From the NCBI GenBank assembly GCA_023388195.1, contig JAEWGR010000158.1, positions 1 to 60,063 of the forward strand: a stretch of DNA of 60,063 nt, given 5' to 3'. A program made the position numbers and the translations under genes. Numbering within the stretch: the first letter of the stretch is position 1; each line of letters starts with the position of its first letter. The stretch is from Bacillota bacterium (GTDB lineage Bacteria > Bacillota > Negativicutes > Sporomusales > Sporomusaceae). Shown here piece by piece: positions 48,827 to 56,762 of the stretch. The notes beneath the pieces are model-generated. The model had not been told where the DNA came from. It worked only from the letters and a program-made list of their open reading frames with translations, and did not search any database.

Positions 48827-50209
48827 TTAACACTCTCCCACTAGTTTACCAGGATTCAAAATGAGATTAGGGTCAAGGGCGCGTTTAATACTTTTCATAG
48901 CTTCCATCGTGACCGGGCCAAACTGATCTTCCATATATTTAAGCTTGCCCAGACCAATACCGTGTTCGCCCGACAGCGTACCGCCCAGCTTGATTGCCGT
49001 ACTGAAAATCTCATCCATGGCTTTATACACACGATCCATCTCTTCCTTGTCGCGAATATCGCAAACAATAGTAGGATGCATGTTGCCGTCGCCGGCATGA
49101 CCAAATGTGCCGATGGTTACATTATATTTTTTGGCAGTTTCATTTACTGCACGGATCATATCAGGTACTTTGTTGCGGGGAACGGTAGCGTCTTCGACAA
49201 AGGTGGTCGGGCGGAGCTTGGCCAGTGCCGGCAGTGCAGCCCGGCGGGCAGCCCACAGCTTATCACGTTCGGCCGCATCTTTTGCCATCTTGACCTCATC
49301 AGCTTTATTGGCTTTTAAGACCTCCATGACTTTAGCCGCTTCTTTTTCCACGACCTCCGGAATACCGTCGACCTCAATCAGCAGGACCGCTTCCGCATCT
49401 ACCGGCAGTCCTACTTTGGCATAATCCTCTACGGTGCGGATTGTAGGATTATCCATGATTTCCAGGGTTGCGGGAATAATCTTGGCAGCAATAATGGCAG
49501 CAATCGCATTGCCGGCATTATCAAGATTCTTAAAAATAGCCATCATGCTCTTTTTGGCCTCCGGCGCGGGGACCAGTTTAACAATAATCTTGGTGATTAC
49601 TCCCAGTGTACCTTCCGCACCGGTAAAGAGCTTGGTCATGTCATAACCGGATACATCTTTTACATTTTTGCCGCCCACATTCATAACCTGTCCGTTGGCC
49701 AGGACAACCTCAAGGCCCATAACATAGTGTTTGGTTACCCCGTATTTAAGTCCGCGCAGCCCGCCGGCATTTTCTGATACCGTGCCGCCCATGGTTGCTG
49801 TAGTTACTGTGCCAGGATCAGGCGGGTAAATGAGGCCATACGTTTCGACTGCTTTATTAAGGTCAGACACAATAAGCCCGGGTTCAGCCACTGCCACCAG
49901 GTTCTCCGTGTCAATTTCAATTAGTTTGTTCATCCGGGTCATAAGCAGGACAATACCGCCTTTAGTGGGGACAGTACCGGCACTTAGATTGGTGCCTGAG
50001 CCACGGGTATATACGGGGATTTTCCCGGTGTTGGCCAGGGCCAGTACTTTGGCAACTTCTTCGGTGGTTGCCGGTTTAACCACTACATCGGGCATGTGAG
50101 AAAAGCCGGGGGTAGCGTCATAAGAATAGCAGTGCAGGTCCTCCACACTTGTCAACACGTGTTCATCGCCAACAATTTTTTTGAGCGCATCAATATGCTG
50201 CTTTTCCAT
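48827..50209 (-). CDS. glcD: FAD-linked glycolate/D-lactate oxidase subunit (GlcD-like)
   Basis: This 460-residue flavoprotein of the FAD_binding_4 / FAD-oxidase C family binds FAD through YTRGSGTNLSAGTVPTKGG (near 57-75) and PPDPGTVTTATMGGTVSENAGG (near 130-151). The C-terminal catalytic part includes GHAGDGNMHPTI (near 375-386) and SGEHGIGLGK (near 416-425). It oxidises a 2-hydroxyacid. AAGGAGCC precedes the ATG. It and glcF lie between a diacid-sensing kinase and a response regulator, which suggests acid-induced control. Confidence 0.92.
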   Translation of the reverse strand: MEKQHIDALKKIVGDEHVLTSVEDLHCYSYDATPGFSHMPDVVVKPATTEEVAKVLALANTGKIPVYTRGSGTNLSAGTVPTKGGIVLLMTRMNKLIEIDTENLVAVAEPGLIVSDLNKAVETYGLIYPPDPGTVTTATMGGTVSENAGGLRGLKYGVTKHYVMGLEVVLANGQVMNVGGKNVKDVSGYDMTKLFTGAEGTLGVITKIIVKLVPAPEAKKSMMAIFKNLDNAGNAIAAIIAAKIIPATLEIMDNPTIRTVEDYAKVGLPVDAEAVLLIEVDGIPEVVEKEAAKVMEVLKANKADEVKMAKDAAERDKLWAARRAALPALAKLRPTTFVEDATVPRNKVPDMIRAVNETAKKYNVTIGTFGHAGDGNMHPTIVCDIRDKEEMDRVYKAMDEIFSTAIKLGGTLSGEHGIGLGKLKYMEDQFGPVTMEAMKSIKRALDPNLILNPGKLVGEC

Positions 50210-50377
50210 TTGCTCAGGCTCCTTTATTTTTTAAATTTTCACAACTTACAAGCTATACTACTTTATCATTATTCTCGCTAAAGTTGGCGCAAATGTAAAT
50301 CAGGTACTTACCTTAAAATAAAGTAAGAAACTGCCGTAAACAAATGTAGGGTATCATCCGACAAGAAGTGCTATGTT

Positions 50378-51034
50378 TCACGTGATGATCAGTTTGTATT
50401 GCAGGGCATAGTTTACCAGCTCTGATTTTTTCCGGACATTTAATTTATTCATGATCCGGGACCGGTATGTATCGACTGTCTTGGCGCTCAGCGACAGGTG
50501 TTCGGCAATCTCGCTGTTAGTATGCCCCTGGGCCAGCAATCTAAGTACTTGCCGTTCCCGGCTGCTTAACAAAATATAGGGGTCACGCTGGTCGCTTTTT
50601 TCATTGTTTATCCGCAGGAGACTGGTCAGCAGCGTCTGGGACATAGTTTCGTTCAGATATTTTTTGCCGGAATGAATTTTTAGAATACCTTCGACAAGTT
50701 CCGTGTCGGCTGATTTTTTTAAGACATAGCCATCAGCGCCGGCGCGCATGACCTCTTTGATATACTCATCATCATCATACATTGTGAGGACAAGAATACG
50801 GCAGGACAACCCTCTGGACTTCAGTTCTTTAATACAGTCAACACCAGTCATGACCGGCATGGATATATCGAGCAGCAGTACATCGGGACGCAGCTCCTCA
50901 ACCATAGCCACCGCCTGCTGTCCATCGCCGGCTTCACCAATTACCTCAAATAGCGGCGAACAGTTCAGCAGGGCTTTGAGTCCGGAACGCAGCACGGCGT
51001 GGTCATCGGCGATTACAATACGAATTTTTTCCAT
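50378..51034 (-). CDS. NarL/LuxR-family response regulator
   Basis: This 218-residue protein has a receiver domain (residues 1-120) with the acidic pocket IADD (near 8-11), the phospho-accepting Asp in LLLDISMPVMTG (near 54-65) and Lys in VLKKSAD. It has a C-terminal LuxR helix-turn-helix (LSSRERQVLRLLAQGHTNSEIAEHL, near 155-180). It most likely pairs with the HisKA_3 kinase at 46223-47308 and controls glcDF, which lies downstream on the same strand. Start ATG after AAAAGGGGAGAATAGGCA. Confidence 0.92.
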   Translation of the reverse strand: MEKIRIVIADDHAVLRSGLKALLNCSPLFEVIGEAGDGQQAVAMVEELRPDVLLLDISMPVMTGVDCIKELKSRGLSCRILVLTMYDDDEYIKEVMRAGADGYVLKKSADTELVEGILKIHSGKKYLNETMSQTLLTSLLRINNEKSDQRDPYILLSSRERQVLRLLAQGHTNSEIAEHLSLSAKTVDTYRSRIMNKLNVRKKSELVNYALQYKLIIT

Positions 51035-51500
51035 TGCCTATTCTCCCCTTTTAAACAGATAATATCCTGACTATATAAATTTGCGTTTTTTTCCACATAA
51101 GTACATTATTATGTTACAATGAGATAGTATTAAATATCAATTATTATTTGTCAAAAAGCTTTGCTGCCCGGGTACTACCGCCTATTGTCCGCCGCCGGTA
51201 ACAGAATAGTTAGTTTTGGTACACCGGGAATGGCAGTGGCGACGATTCCGGCGGTTCTGTGTGCCATTCTGGCACACAGTGCAAGTGGCGTGATTAGACT
51301 GACCAAAATAGGGGATAATAGTACCTCATCAGCCCTAATCCAGTAATTTATGATGGTCTATTTTCCGCAACGCTTCGTTGTCATCAGTGGGCATACGTCC
51401 GGTATGCCACTCCTCCGCCTTGGTTTGCGAACATAGCCGCCGTCTTTTTATAGCTGACAAGGTACTTGGCCAGGATGACTGAAGAGGAGGTAACTCAGGG
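51035..51500. other. Long leader/intergenic region before the serine dehydratase operon
   Basis: No supported gene. ACATAA and TTATGT form a 20-bp operator-like palindrome at 51095-51114 just upstream of the response regulator. CTGTGTGCC (51257-51265) and GGCACACAG (51271-51279) form a perfect 9-bp hairpin. GGCATAC and GTATGCC near 51394-51416 form another, and GAAGAGGAGG precedes the sdaAB start. The forward ORF at 51161-51346 starts with TTG and has no Shine-Dalgarno. Confidence 0.5.
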
Positions 51501-52166
51501 ATGAATATTTTTGATATTATCGGGCCGGTAATGGTTGGCCCGTCAAGTTCACATACGGCAGGTGCAGTACGGCTGGGAAATGCGGCCCGGGCTATTTTGG
51601 GCCAGCCTGTCGCTAAGGCTGTAATTGGCCTGCATGGCTCCTTTGCCCAGACTGGCCGGGGCCATGGTACCGACCTGGCGCTGGTGGCGGGGCTTATGGG
51701 CTGGGCAACTGATGACCTGCGCATTCCCGAGGCCTTTGCCTTTGCCGATAAAGCCGGGCTTATCTATTCTTTTCGTACCATTCATGCCGGCGACGCCGCC
51801 CATCCTAACTTTGTCAGGTTTTGGCTGTCAGGGCAGGGGGGGGCTGAGAGCCAGATTGCCGGCGCGTCAATTGGTGGCGGGCGGGTAGTAATCAGTGAAG
51901 TGGATGGTTTTCCGCTGGAGTTTACAGGCGATTTTCCCACAATTCTCACCCTGCACGAAGACCGTCCCGGTGCAGTGGCCGAGGTAACAGGTATCTTATC
52001 CAAACGGGGGGTTAATATTGCCCAGATGCGTGTGTTCAGGAGGAATAAAGGTGGTTTGGCCAGTATGGTGCTTGAGACTGACCAGCCGGTGGACGAGGCA
52101 GATATCTCAGCTGTGGCCGGATTGCCGATGATCAAAGCTGTACGCAGTATTACGGCTATTGGCTGA
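51501..52166 (+). CDS. sdaAB: L-serine dehydratase, iron-sulfur-dependent, beta subunit
   Basis: The beta subunit pairs with SdaAA to deaminate L-serine to pyruvate using an oxygen-sensitive [4Fe-4S] cluster. The 221-residue protein has FDIIGPVMVGPSSSHTAGA at residues 4-22 and a C-terminal ACT domain (about 148-218, HEDRPGAVAEVTGILSKRGVNIAQM), a likely serine-binding allosteric site. The alpha subunit gene begins 18 bases downstream. Confidence 0.95.
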   Translation: MNIFDIIGPVMVGPSSSHTAGAVRLGNAARAILGQPVAKAVIGLHGSFAQTGRGHGTDLALVAGLMGWATDDLRIPEAFAFADKAGLIYSFRTIHAGDAAHPNFVRFWLSGQGGAESQIAGASIGGGRVVISEVDGFPLEFTGDFPTILTLHEDRPGAVAEVTGILSKRGVNIAQMRVFRRNKGGLASMVLETDQPVDEADISAVAGLPMIKAVRSITAIG

Positions 52167-52184
52167 CAAGGGAGCGATACATAC

Positions 52185-53072
52185 ATGTCATTAGATAAGT
52201 TATCTCTTGAGGAATGGATTCAATCTGCTGATGAACAGGCAGTTGCTTTTGGTGATTTTTGTGTGGAATTACAATCCCACCAGCTGGGGGTGACGGCCGG
52301 TGAGGTAATCACACGTATGACCGCGTTACTTGGGGTTATGGAGGAATCAATTGCAGCCGGGCTTAAAGGACTGCGCTCCAAAGGCGGTCTGGTAGGCGGT
52401 GACGGACTTAGGCTGCAGCAATATAACCGCAGTCAGAAAAGGACTGTCTTAGGGAGTTTTCTCGGTAAAGCAGTGGCTTATTCACTGGCTGTCGGCGAGG
52501 CCAATGCCGCTATGGGCCGGATTGTGGCCGCGCCTACGGCCGGTTCGAGCGGCATATTGCCGGCTATTCTGTTTACTCTGAAAGAGGAATATGCTCTTAG
52601 TCAGCAGGAACTGGCTACAGGGCTGATTGTTGCCGGTGCTATCGGGATGGTTATTGCCTCACGGGCCTCTTTGGCCGGAGCTGCCGGGGGATGTCAGGCT
52701 GAATGCGGCTCAGCCGGTGCCATGGCCGCCGGCGCAATGGTAACGCTCCTGGGCGGCACGCCGGCGCAGACCGGCCATGCTGTCGGCATTACCATAAAAA
52801 ACATGCTGGGACTGGTGTGTGACCCTGTGGCCGGACTGGTTGAAGTGCCTTGTGTGAAACGCAATGCCGGGGCTGTGGCGCAGGCCGTTGTCGCCGCGGA
52901 AATGGCTCTGGCCGGTATTACAAGTGTTATTCCGGTAGATGAAGTGATTGATGCGATGGAGTCGGTGGGCCAGTCCATGCACTGTTCACTGAAGGAAACA
53001 GCCCAGGGCGGTTTGGCCGTTACACCTACTGGCTTAGCTTTAACAGAAAAAATTTTTGGTGCTGGTAAATAG
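52185..53072 (+). CDS. sdaAA: L-serine dehydratase, iron-sulfur-dependent, alpha subunit
   Basis: The catalytic subunit of 295 residues. Cysteines in GGCQAECGSAGAMAAGA (near 167-183) and in LVCDPVAGLVEVPCVKRNAGA (near 210-230) are the expected ligands of the [4Fe-4S] cluster that activates serine. APTAGSSGILPAIL (near 112-125) is another conserved stretch. It sits between sdaAB and ridA in one operon. Confidence 0.95.
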   Translation: MSLDKLSLEEWIQSADEQAVAFGDFCVELQSHQLGVTAGEVITRMTALLGVMEESIAAGLKGLRSKGGLVGGDGLRLQQYNRSQKRTVLGSFLGKAVAYSLAVGEANAAMGRIVAAPTAGSSGILPAILFTLKEEYALSQQELATGLIVAGAIGMVIASRASLAGAAGGCQAECGSAGAMAAGAMVTLLGGTPAQTGHAVGITIKNMLGLVCDPVAGLVEVPCVKRNAGAVAQAVVAAEMALAGITSVIPVDEVIDAMESVGQSMHCSLKETAQGGLAVTPTGLALTEKIFGAGK

Positions 53073-53134
53073 GCAGGTTTTTGCCAAATAATATAGAATG
53101 TCCTTAGCAAACAAGATAAAAAGGAGGCTGCAGC

Positions 53135-53515
53135 ATGAAAACAGTTGTTAGTTCTGACCGTGCTCCGCAGGCCATCGGCCCCTACTCACAGGCCATCAAA
53201 GCCAATGGATTTTTATTTATCTCCGGCCAGATACCCCTTGATCCGGTTACCGGCCAGATTGTTTATGGCGGCATCGAGAATCAAACCCATCAGGTACTGG
53301 CTAATCTGCGGGCTATTTTGGAAAGAGAGAACCTGACCTTTGCCAATGTTGTCAAAACATCTGTATTTCTGAAAGATATGGATGATTTTACGCTCATGAA
53401 CAACGTTTATAGTCAGTATTTTACCGAGGAACCGCCTGCCCGGGCTTGTGTCCAGGTCGCAAAACTGCCGCGTGATGTCAGTGTCGAGATTGAGCTGATT
53501 GCTGTATATCCATAA
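53135..53515 (+). CDS. ridA: RidA family reactive enamine/imine deaminase
   Basis: RidA hydrolyses 2-aminoacrylate and related enamines to keto acids. The 126-residue protein has APQAIGPYSQAIKANG (near 8-23), the catalytic arginine region ARACVQVAKLPRDVSVEIEL (near 103-122) and the NLRAILE helix. It follows the serine dehydratase whose reaction releases 2-aminoacrylate, so its presence here makes direct metabolic sense. AAAGGAGGCTGCAGC precedes the ATG. A 22-bp-stem terminator follows. Confidence 0.95.
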   Translation: MKTVVSSDRAPQAIGPYSQAIKANGFLFISGQIPLDPVTGQIVYGGIENQTHQVLANLRAILERENLTFANVVKTSVFLKDMDDFTLMNNVYSQYFTEEPPARACVQVAKLPRDVSVEIELIAVYP

Positions 53516-53560
53516 ATAATAAAAGCCGAAACCGCAAAGGTTTCGGCTTTTATTATTTAT
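53512..53560. terminator. Bidirectional 22-bp perfect terminator between ridA and lgt
   Basis: The arms 53512-53533 and 53539-53560 are perfectly complementary over 22 bases around a 5-nt loop (GCAAA), with A-rich left and T-rich right ends. It covers the last bases of ridA and faces lgt. Confidence 0.9.
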
Positions 53561-53613
53561 AAGTACTAATTTGGCAAGAGACAGCCAGTGTTTGTCTGGG
53601 GGAGCTGGAAGGG

Positions 53614-54408
53614 TCATTTATTTTTTCCAGCCAGTCCGATGCGTTCGCCATAGTAGCTCTGCCGGATGAACAGGATTAAGCCGATGAGAATAACAGCCAG
53701 GCTGGTAAGTTGGGCCGATTTCAGACCAAACAACAGTGTGCCGTAATCCCCGCGGAGAAATTCGAGAAAGAACCGGGCTGTTGAATACAAAATAGCATAC
53801 AGGATGAATACCTGGCCCTTGGCATGATTGGTGGTCCTAAAGATTAACAAGAGAACAAAAATGACGACATCAATCTGGCCTTCCCACACCTCTGCCGGCC
53901 ACAGTGGTTGATTGCCATATACCTGATAAGCCAGGGTGGTTGACGGATAGACAATGCCGAAATTGCCGCCTGTCGGGTGGCCAAAGGCATCCCCGTTCAT
54001 TAGATTCGCCATCCGGCCAATAGACTGACCGATAATAACCGCCGGGGCCGCAACAATATCGGCAAAAGCCCAGGTATCAATTTTATGGATTTTGGTATAG
54101 ATGATCCCGGCAACCGCTCCTAACAAAACGCCGCCCTGGATAGCCATCCCACCTTGCCAAACAAAAGGGATTTCCAATAGGTGATGCTGATAATACTCCC
54201 AGTCAAAGAAAAAAACATCCCATAGGCGAGCGCCGACAATGCCGGCTAAGCCACAATAGATGCCCATATCAGGCACATGCTGGTGCCAGCGGCCATCCTG
54301 CCTGGCCAGAAAATAGGCGGTACCTGTGGCCAGGATTATGCTCAGGCTCAAAATCAATCCATAGGCCCTGATGGGAAAGTCACCGATAAAAAAGAGGTAC
54401 TGATGCAT
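53614..54408 (-). CDS. lgt: Prolipoprotein diacylglyceryl transferase
   Basis: Lgt transfers diacylglycerol from phosphatidylglycerol to the lipobox cysteine of prolipoproteins. The 264-residue membrane protein has about seven helices, with FPIRAYGLIL near the start, WQGGMAIQGGVLLG (near 88-101) and the Lgt signature SIGRMANLMNGDAFGHPT (near 136-153). The ATG at 54408 follows GGAGGT about 10 bases upstream. A longer frame from 54528 would include repeat copy H and is rejected. Confidence 0.93.
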   Translation of the reverse strand: MHQYLFFIGDFPIRAYGLILSLSIILATGTAYFLARQDGRWHQHVPDMGIYCGLAGIVGARLWDVFFFDWEYYQHHLLEIPFVWQGGMAIQGGVLLGAVAGIIYTKIHKIDTWAFADIVAAPAVIIGQSIGRMANLMNGDAFGHPTGGNFGIVYPSTTLAYQVYGNQPLWPAEVWEGQIDVVIFVLLLIFRTTNHAKGQVFILYAILYSTARFFLEFLRGDYGTLLFGLKSAQLTSLAVILIGLILFIRQSYYGERIGLAGKNK

Positions 54409-54439
54409 AATGTGTTGAACCTCCACATAAATAATATTC

Positions 54440-54510
54440 AGGTTTGGCTTGTACCAGGTCCCGCAGGACGCCGGCAGCAGCCACCTGTGCCCTGTAGGGT
54501 GGTCAGAAAT
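54440..54510 (-). repeat. Intergenic repeat, copy H (reverse strand, in the lgt leader)
   Basis: On the reverse strand ACCCTACAGGGCACAGGTGG is followed by CTGCTGCCGGCGTCCTGCGG and GACCTGGTACAAGCCAAAC. The core matches copies B and F closely. The terminal hairpin has changes (CTGGT/GCCA). It is the only copy on the reverse strand and it again lies on the sense strand of the neighbouring gene. Confidence 0.65.
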
Positions 54511-54580
54511 ACTATACTTTCTGATCATGTTAAAAAGCGCTAAAACATATATCTGTTATATCAGGTGAGAGGAGATTGTC

Positions 54581-55114
54581 ATGCCGAAACGATTTATCAT
54601 TCTGGCAGTAACCGTAATTGCAATGACAATTGCGATTGGTTTTGTTGCCATGGAACCTGCTAATCTGCCGCCCCCTGAGGCCAGTAAGCCGGCGGTGGAA
54701 ACCGGTGTAACTGTGGGCAAGGTCCTGCCCGCCTTTACACTGGCCGCTGTGGATGGGAAGCCGGTACATATTATGCCGGACGGCCGGGTTACTGTCCTGA
54801 ACTTTTGGGCCACCTGGTGCCCGCCTTGCCGTGCAGAAATGCCGGAATTAAATAATTTTTCCAGAAAATATGGTGACCGTGTAGCGGTCTATCTTGTGAA
54901 TGTGCAGGAGAGTCAGGCGGCAGTGGCCGAATTTTTAAACCGGAACCAGTATGATGTACCCTGCCTGCTGGATACTGACGGCAAAGTAGCGCAAACCTTT
55001 CGAATTAATGCGATACCCACAACCTTGGTGGTCGATAAACAGGGAACGATCAAATACCGGAAGTCCGGCCCGGTCACCATGGCCGAACTGGAAGGAGTGT
55101 TGAATGGATTATAA
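54581..55114 (+). CDS. TlpA/ResA-like thiol-disulfide oxidoreductase
   Basis: This 177-residue exported protein has an N-terminal signal anchor (about 5-24) and a thioredoxin-like domain with the redox pair WATWCPPCRAEMPEL (near 77-91) and the cis-proline loop AIPTTLVVDKQG. It reduces disulfides outside the cytoplasm, for example in cytochrome c or other secreted proteins. The CcdA gene that supplies its electrons overlaps its end by 11 bases. The ATG follows GAGAGGAGATTGTC. Confidence 0.9.
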   Translation: MPKRFIILAVTVIAMTIAIGFVAMEPANLPPPEASKPAVETGVTVGKVLPAFTLAAVDGKPVHIMPDGRVTVLNFWATWCPPCRAEMPELNNFSRKYGDRVAVYLVNVQESQAAVAEFLNRNQYDVPCLLDTDGKVAQTFRINAIPTTLVVDKQGTIKYRKSGPVTMAELEGVLNGL

Positions 55115-55808
55115 CCTTACCCTGCTAACTGTTTTTGGCGCAGGTGTAGTCTCGTTTTTATCACCCTGCGTACTGCCGCTGCTGCCCACCTACACCGCCT
55201 TGCTGGCCGGTAGCCAGGAGCAGGGTCAGGCCGGTCCGGGGCAGCGGATTTTTATGATTAATGCCATCAGCTTTCTTAGCGGTTTTACTTTAGTATTTGT
55301 GGCTATGGGGGCAACGGCCTCTTATATTGGGGAGCTGTTTTTTGAGTACCAGGAGGTGATCCGCAAAGGCGGGGCAATTTTTATGGTGCTTATGGGCTTA
55401 CAGATTGTTGGCGTGTTGAAAATTCCCGGCTTGGGGCGGGAATTCCGGCCTTTCCTGCAGGGGACGTTTGCCGGCCCCCTTGGTGCCTTTCTGCTGGGGC
55501 TGGCTTTTACTGCCGGCTGGACACCCTGCACCGGCCCGATTTTAGCTACTGTGCTTATGTATGCCGGGGCAATGGCGACTGTTGGCCAGGGGGCGTTTCT
55601 GTTATTCATCTATGCAATGGGGTTTTGCCTGCCCTTTTTAATCATGGCCATTGCAATCGATCGTTATTTCAATAAAGTCCAGTGGGTGTACCCCTGGCTG
55701 CCGCGGATTCAATTGGTGGCAGGAGGGTTATTGATTGCTGCCGGCATTCTGGTTTATTTTGACTTGCTGGAGAAGGGCTTAGGCGTGATCTGGGGTATCT
55801 TTGACTAA
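55104..55808 (+). CDS. ccdA: CcdA-type thiol-disulfide electron transporter
   Basis: CcdA carries electrons from cytoplasmic thioredoxin across the membrane to proteins such as TlpA/ResA. The 234-residue protein has six helices and the two redox cysteines in SFLSPCVLPLLP (near 15-26) and FTAGWTPCTGPILA (near 130-143). It is translationally coupled to the TlpA gene. No cytochrome c biogenesis genes lie in this window, so the ultimate target is unknown. Confidence 0.93.
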   Translation: MDYNLTLLTVFGAGVVSFLSPCVLPLLPTYTALLAGSQEQGQAGPGQRIFMINAISFLSGFTLVFVAMGATASYIGELFFEYQEVIRKGGAIFMVLMGLQIVGVLKIPGLGREFRPFLQGTFAGPLGAFLLGLAFTAGWTPCTGPILATVLMYAGAMATVGQGAFLLFIYAMGFCLPFLIMAIAIDRYFNKVQWVYPWLPRIQLVAGGLLIAAGILVYFDLLEKGLGVIWGIFD

Positions 55809-55813
55809 GGCCG

Positions 55814-56506
55814 TTAAATGATCTGTATGACCTGAAAGTCCAAAGCATCGCAGGATACCAGGTGGTAAGCGGCACCGTTAATTATACCGGTTGCCGCATT
55901 TTTTATTGACTCGCCATGGAGGTGCCCGTATATGCAGATTTCCGCGTTATATTTAGAGATCAGGCCGGCAAAACCTTTTTCAATATTATGGTCATAAAAA
56001 GGCGGAAAATGCAGCATCAGGAGCAGACGGGAAAAACCGGCGTTGCGGGCCGCCGACAGGGAAGCCTCAACCCGCAGCAGTTCACGGTCAAAAATAGGCT
56101 GATCCGCCGTTTTAAACAGCGGGTCCTCGGGGCATGTCCAGCCCCGGCTGCCACAGATCGCCCATTCACCGGCGCTGGCAAAGCTATTGTTGAGAAACTC
56201 AATGCTGCCCTCTACGGCTTTTGTCATCTTACTTACCGACTGCCACCAGTAGTCATGATTACCGCGTACGATGATCTTTCTTCCCGGCAGGCAGGTGATT
56301 GCACTCAAATCAATCAGGGCCTCAGGCAGTTTCATGGCCCAGGAGATGTCACCGGCAATCAGGACAACATCTTCCGGTGCCACCCGCTCCTGCCAGCTTG
56401 CCTTGATTTTATCCCAGTGGCCTTCCCAGTGCCTGCCAAAGATACTCATTGGCTTAGCCGGGGGAATGCCTGATAAATGGGTATCGGCTATGGCAAATAT
56501 CTTCAT
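55814..56506 (-). CDS. Calcineurin-like metallophosphoesterase
   Basis: This 230-residue protein has the five metallophosphatase motifs: ADTHL (residues 6-10), GDISWA (near 54), GNHDYWW (near 88), LHFPP (near 175) and YGHLHG (near 200). These hold two metal ions. The substrate is unknown. The ATG at 56506 lies directly at MKIFAIADTHL, the usual family start, with GAGGAAG upstream. The longer reading from 56605 is not supported. Confidence 0.88.
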   Translation of the reverse strand: MKIFAIADTHLSGIPPAKPMSIFGRHWEGHWDKIKASWQERVAPEDVVLIAGDISWAMKLPEALIDLSAITCLPGRKIIVRGNHDYWWQSVSKMTKAVEGSIEFLNNSFASAGEWAICGSRGWTCPEDPLFKTADQPIFDRELLRVEASLSAARNAGFSRLLLMLHFPPFYDHNIEKGFAGLISKYNAEICIYGHLHGESIKNAATGIINGAAYHLVSCDALDFQVIQII

Positions 56507-56523
56507 AATAACAGCTTCCTCAT

Positions 56524-56748
56524 TTACAAGTTTTGAAAGGCTAAAATCCTGATAAACTGCGGGGAAGCAATACGAGCCCACGCAACCCCGGTAACCCAGC
56601 GCCATTGCCGGAAAAAGCGTTCCGCAGGAGAAAAGCCGGGCGGTATTCCGTTAAGAAATCTGTTTGTTCTTATGGCAACACCTGGAATTATTTTATCCAA
56701 TATTGGTGTAAATAGCAATGCGGAACAATAAAAGCCGATTGCTCCCAC
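56524..56748 (-). CDS. Possible small hypothetical protein
   Basis: A reverse-strand ORF of 74 codons starts with GTG at 56748, 14 bases after the helicase stop, and fills most of the gap before the metallophosphoesterase gene. The product begins with a hydrophobic stretch (IGFYCSALLFTPILDKIIPG), followed by an arginine- and tryptophan-rich part. No convincing Shine-Dalgarno precedes it and I do not recognise it. It may be real or chance. Confidence 0.3.
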   Translation of the reverse strand: MGAIGFYCSALLFTPILDKIIPGVAIRTNRFLNGIPPGFSPAERFFRQWRWVTGVAWARIASPQFIRILAFQNL

Positions 56749-56762
56749 AGTGGCCGCTTTGT

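Noticed and set aside
50210..50377. Rex-like site in the glcD leader (TTGTGAAAATTTAAAA on the reverse strand)
   Set aside because: Only the left half-site matches; the TTCACAA half is absent.
51161..51346. Forward ORF of 61 codons before sdaAB
   Set aside because: TTG start without a Shine-Dalgarno. A perfect hairpin lies inside it. Kept only as a note that it might be a remnant of a transporter gene.
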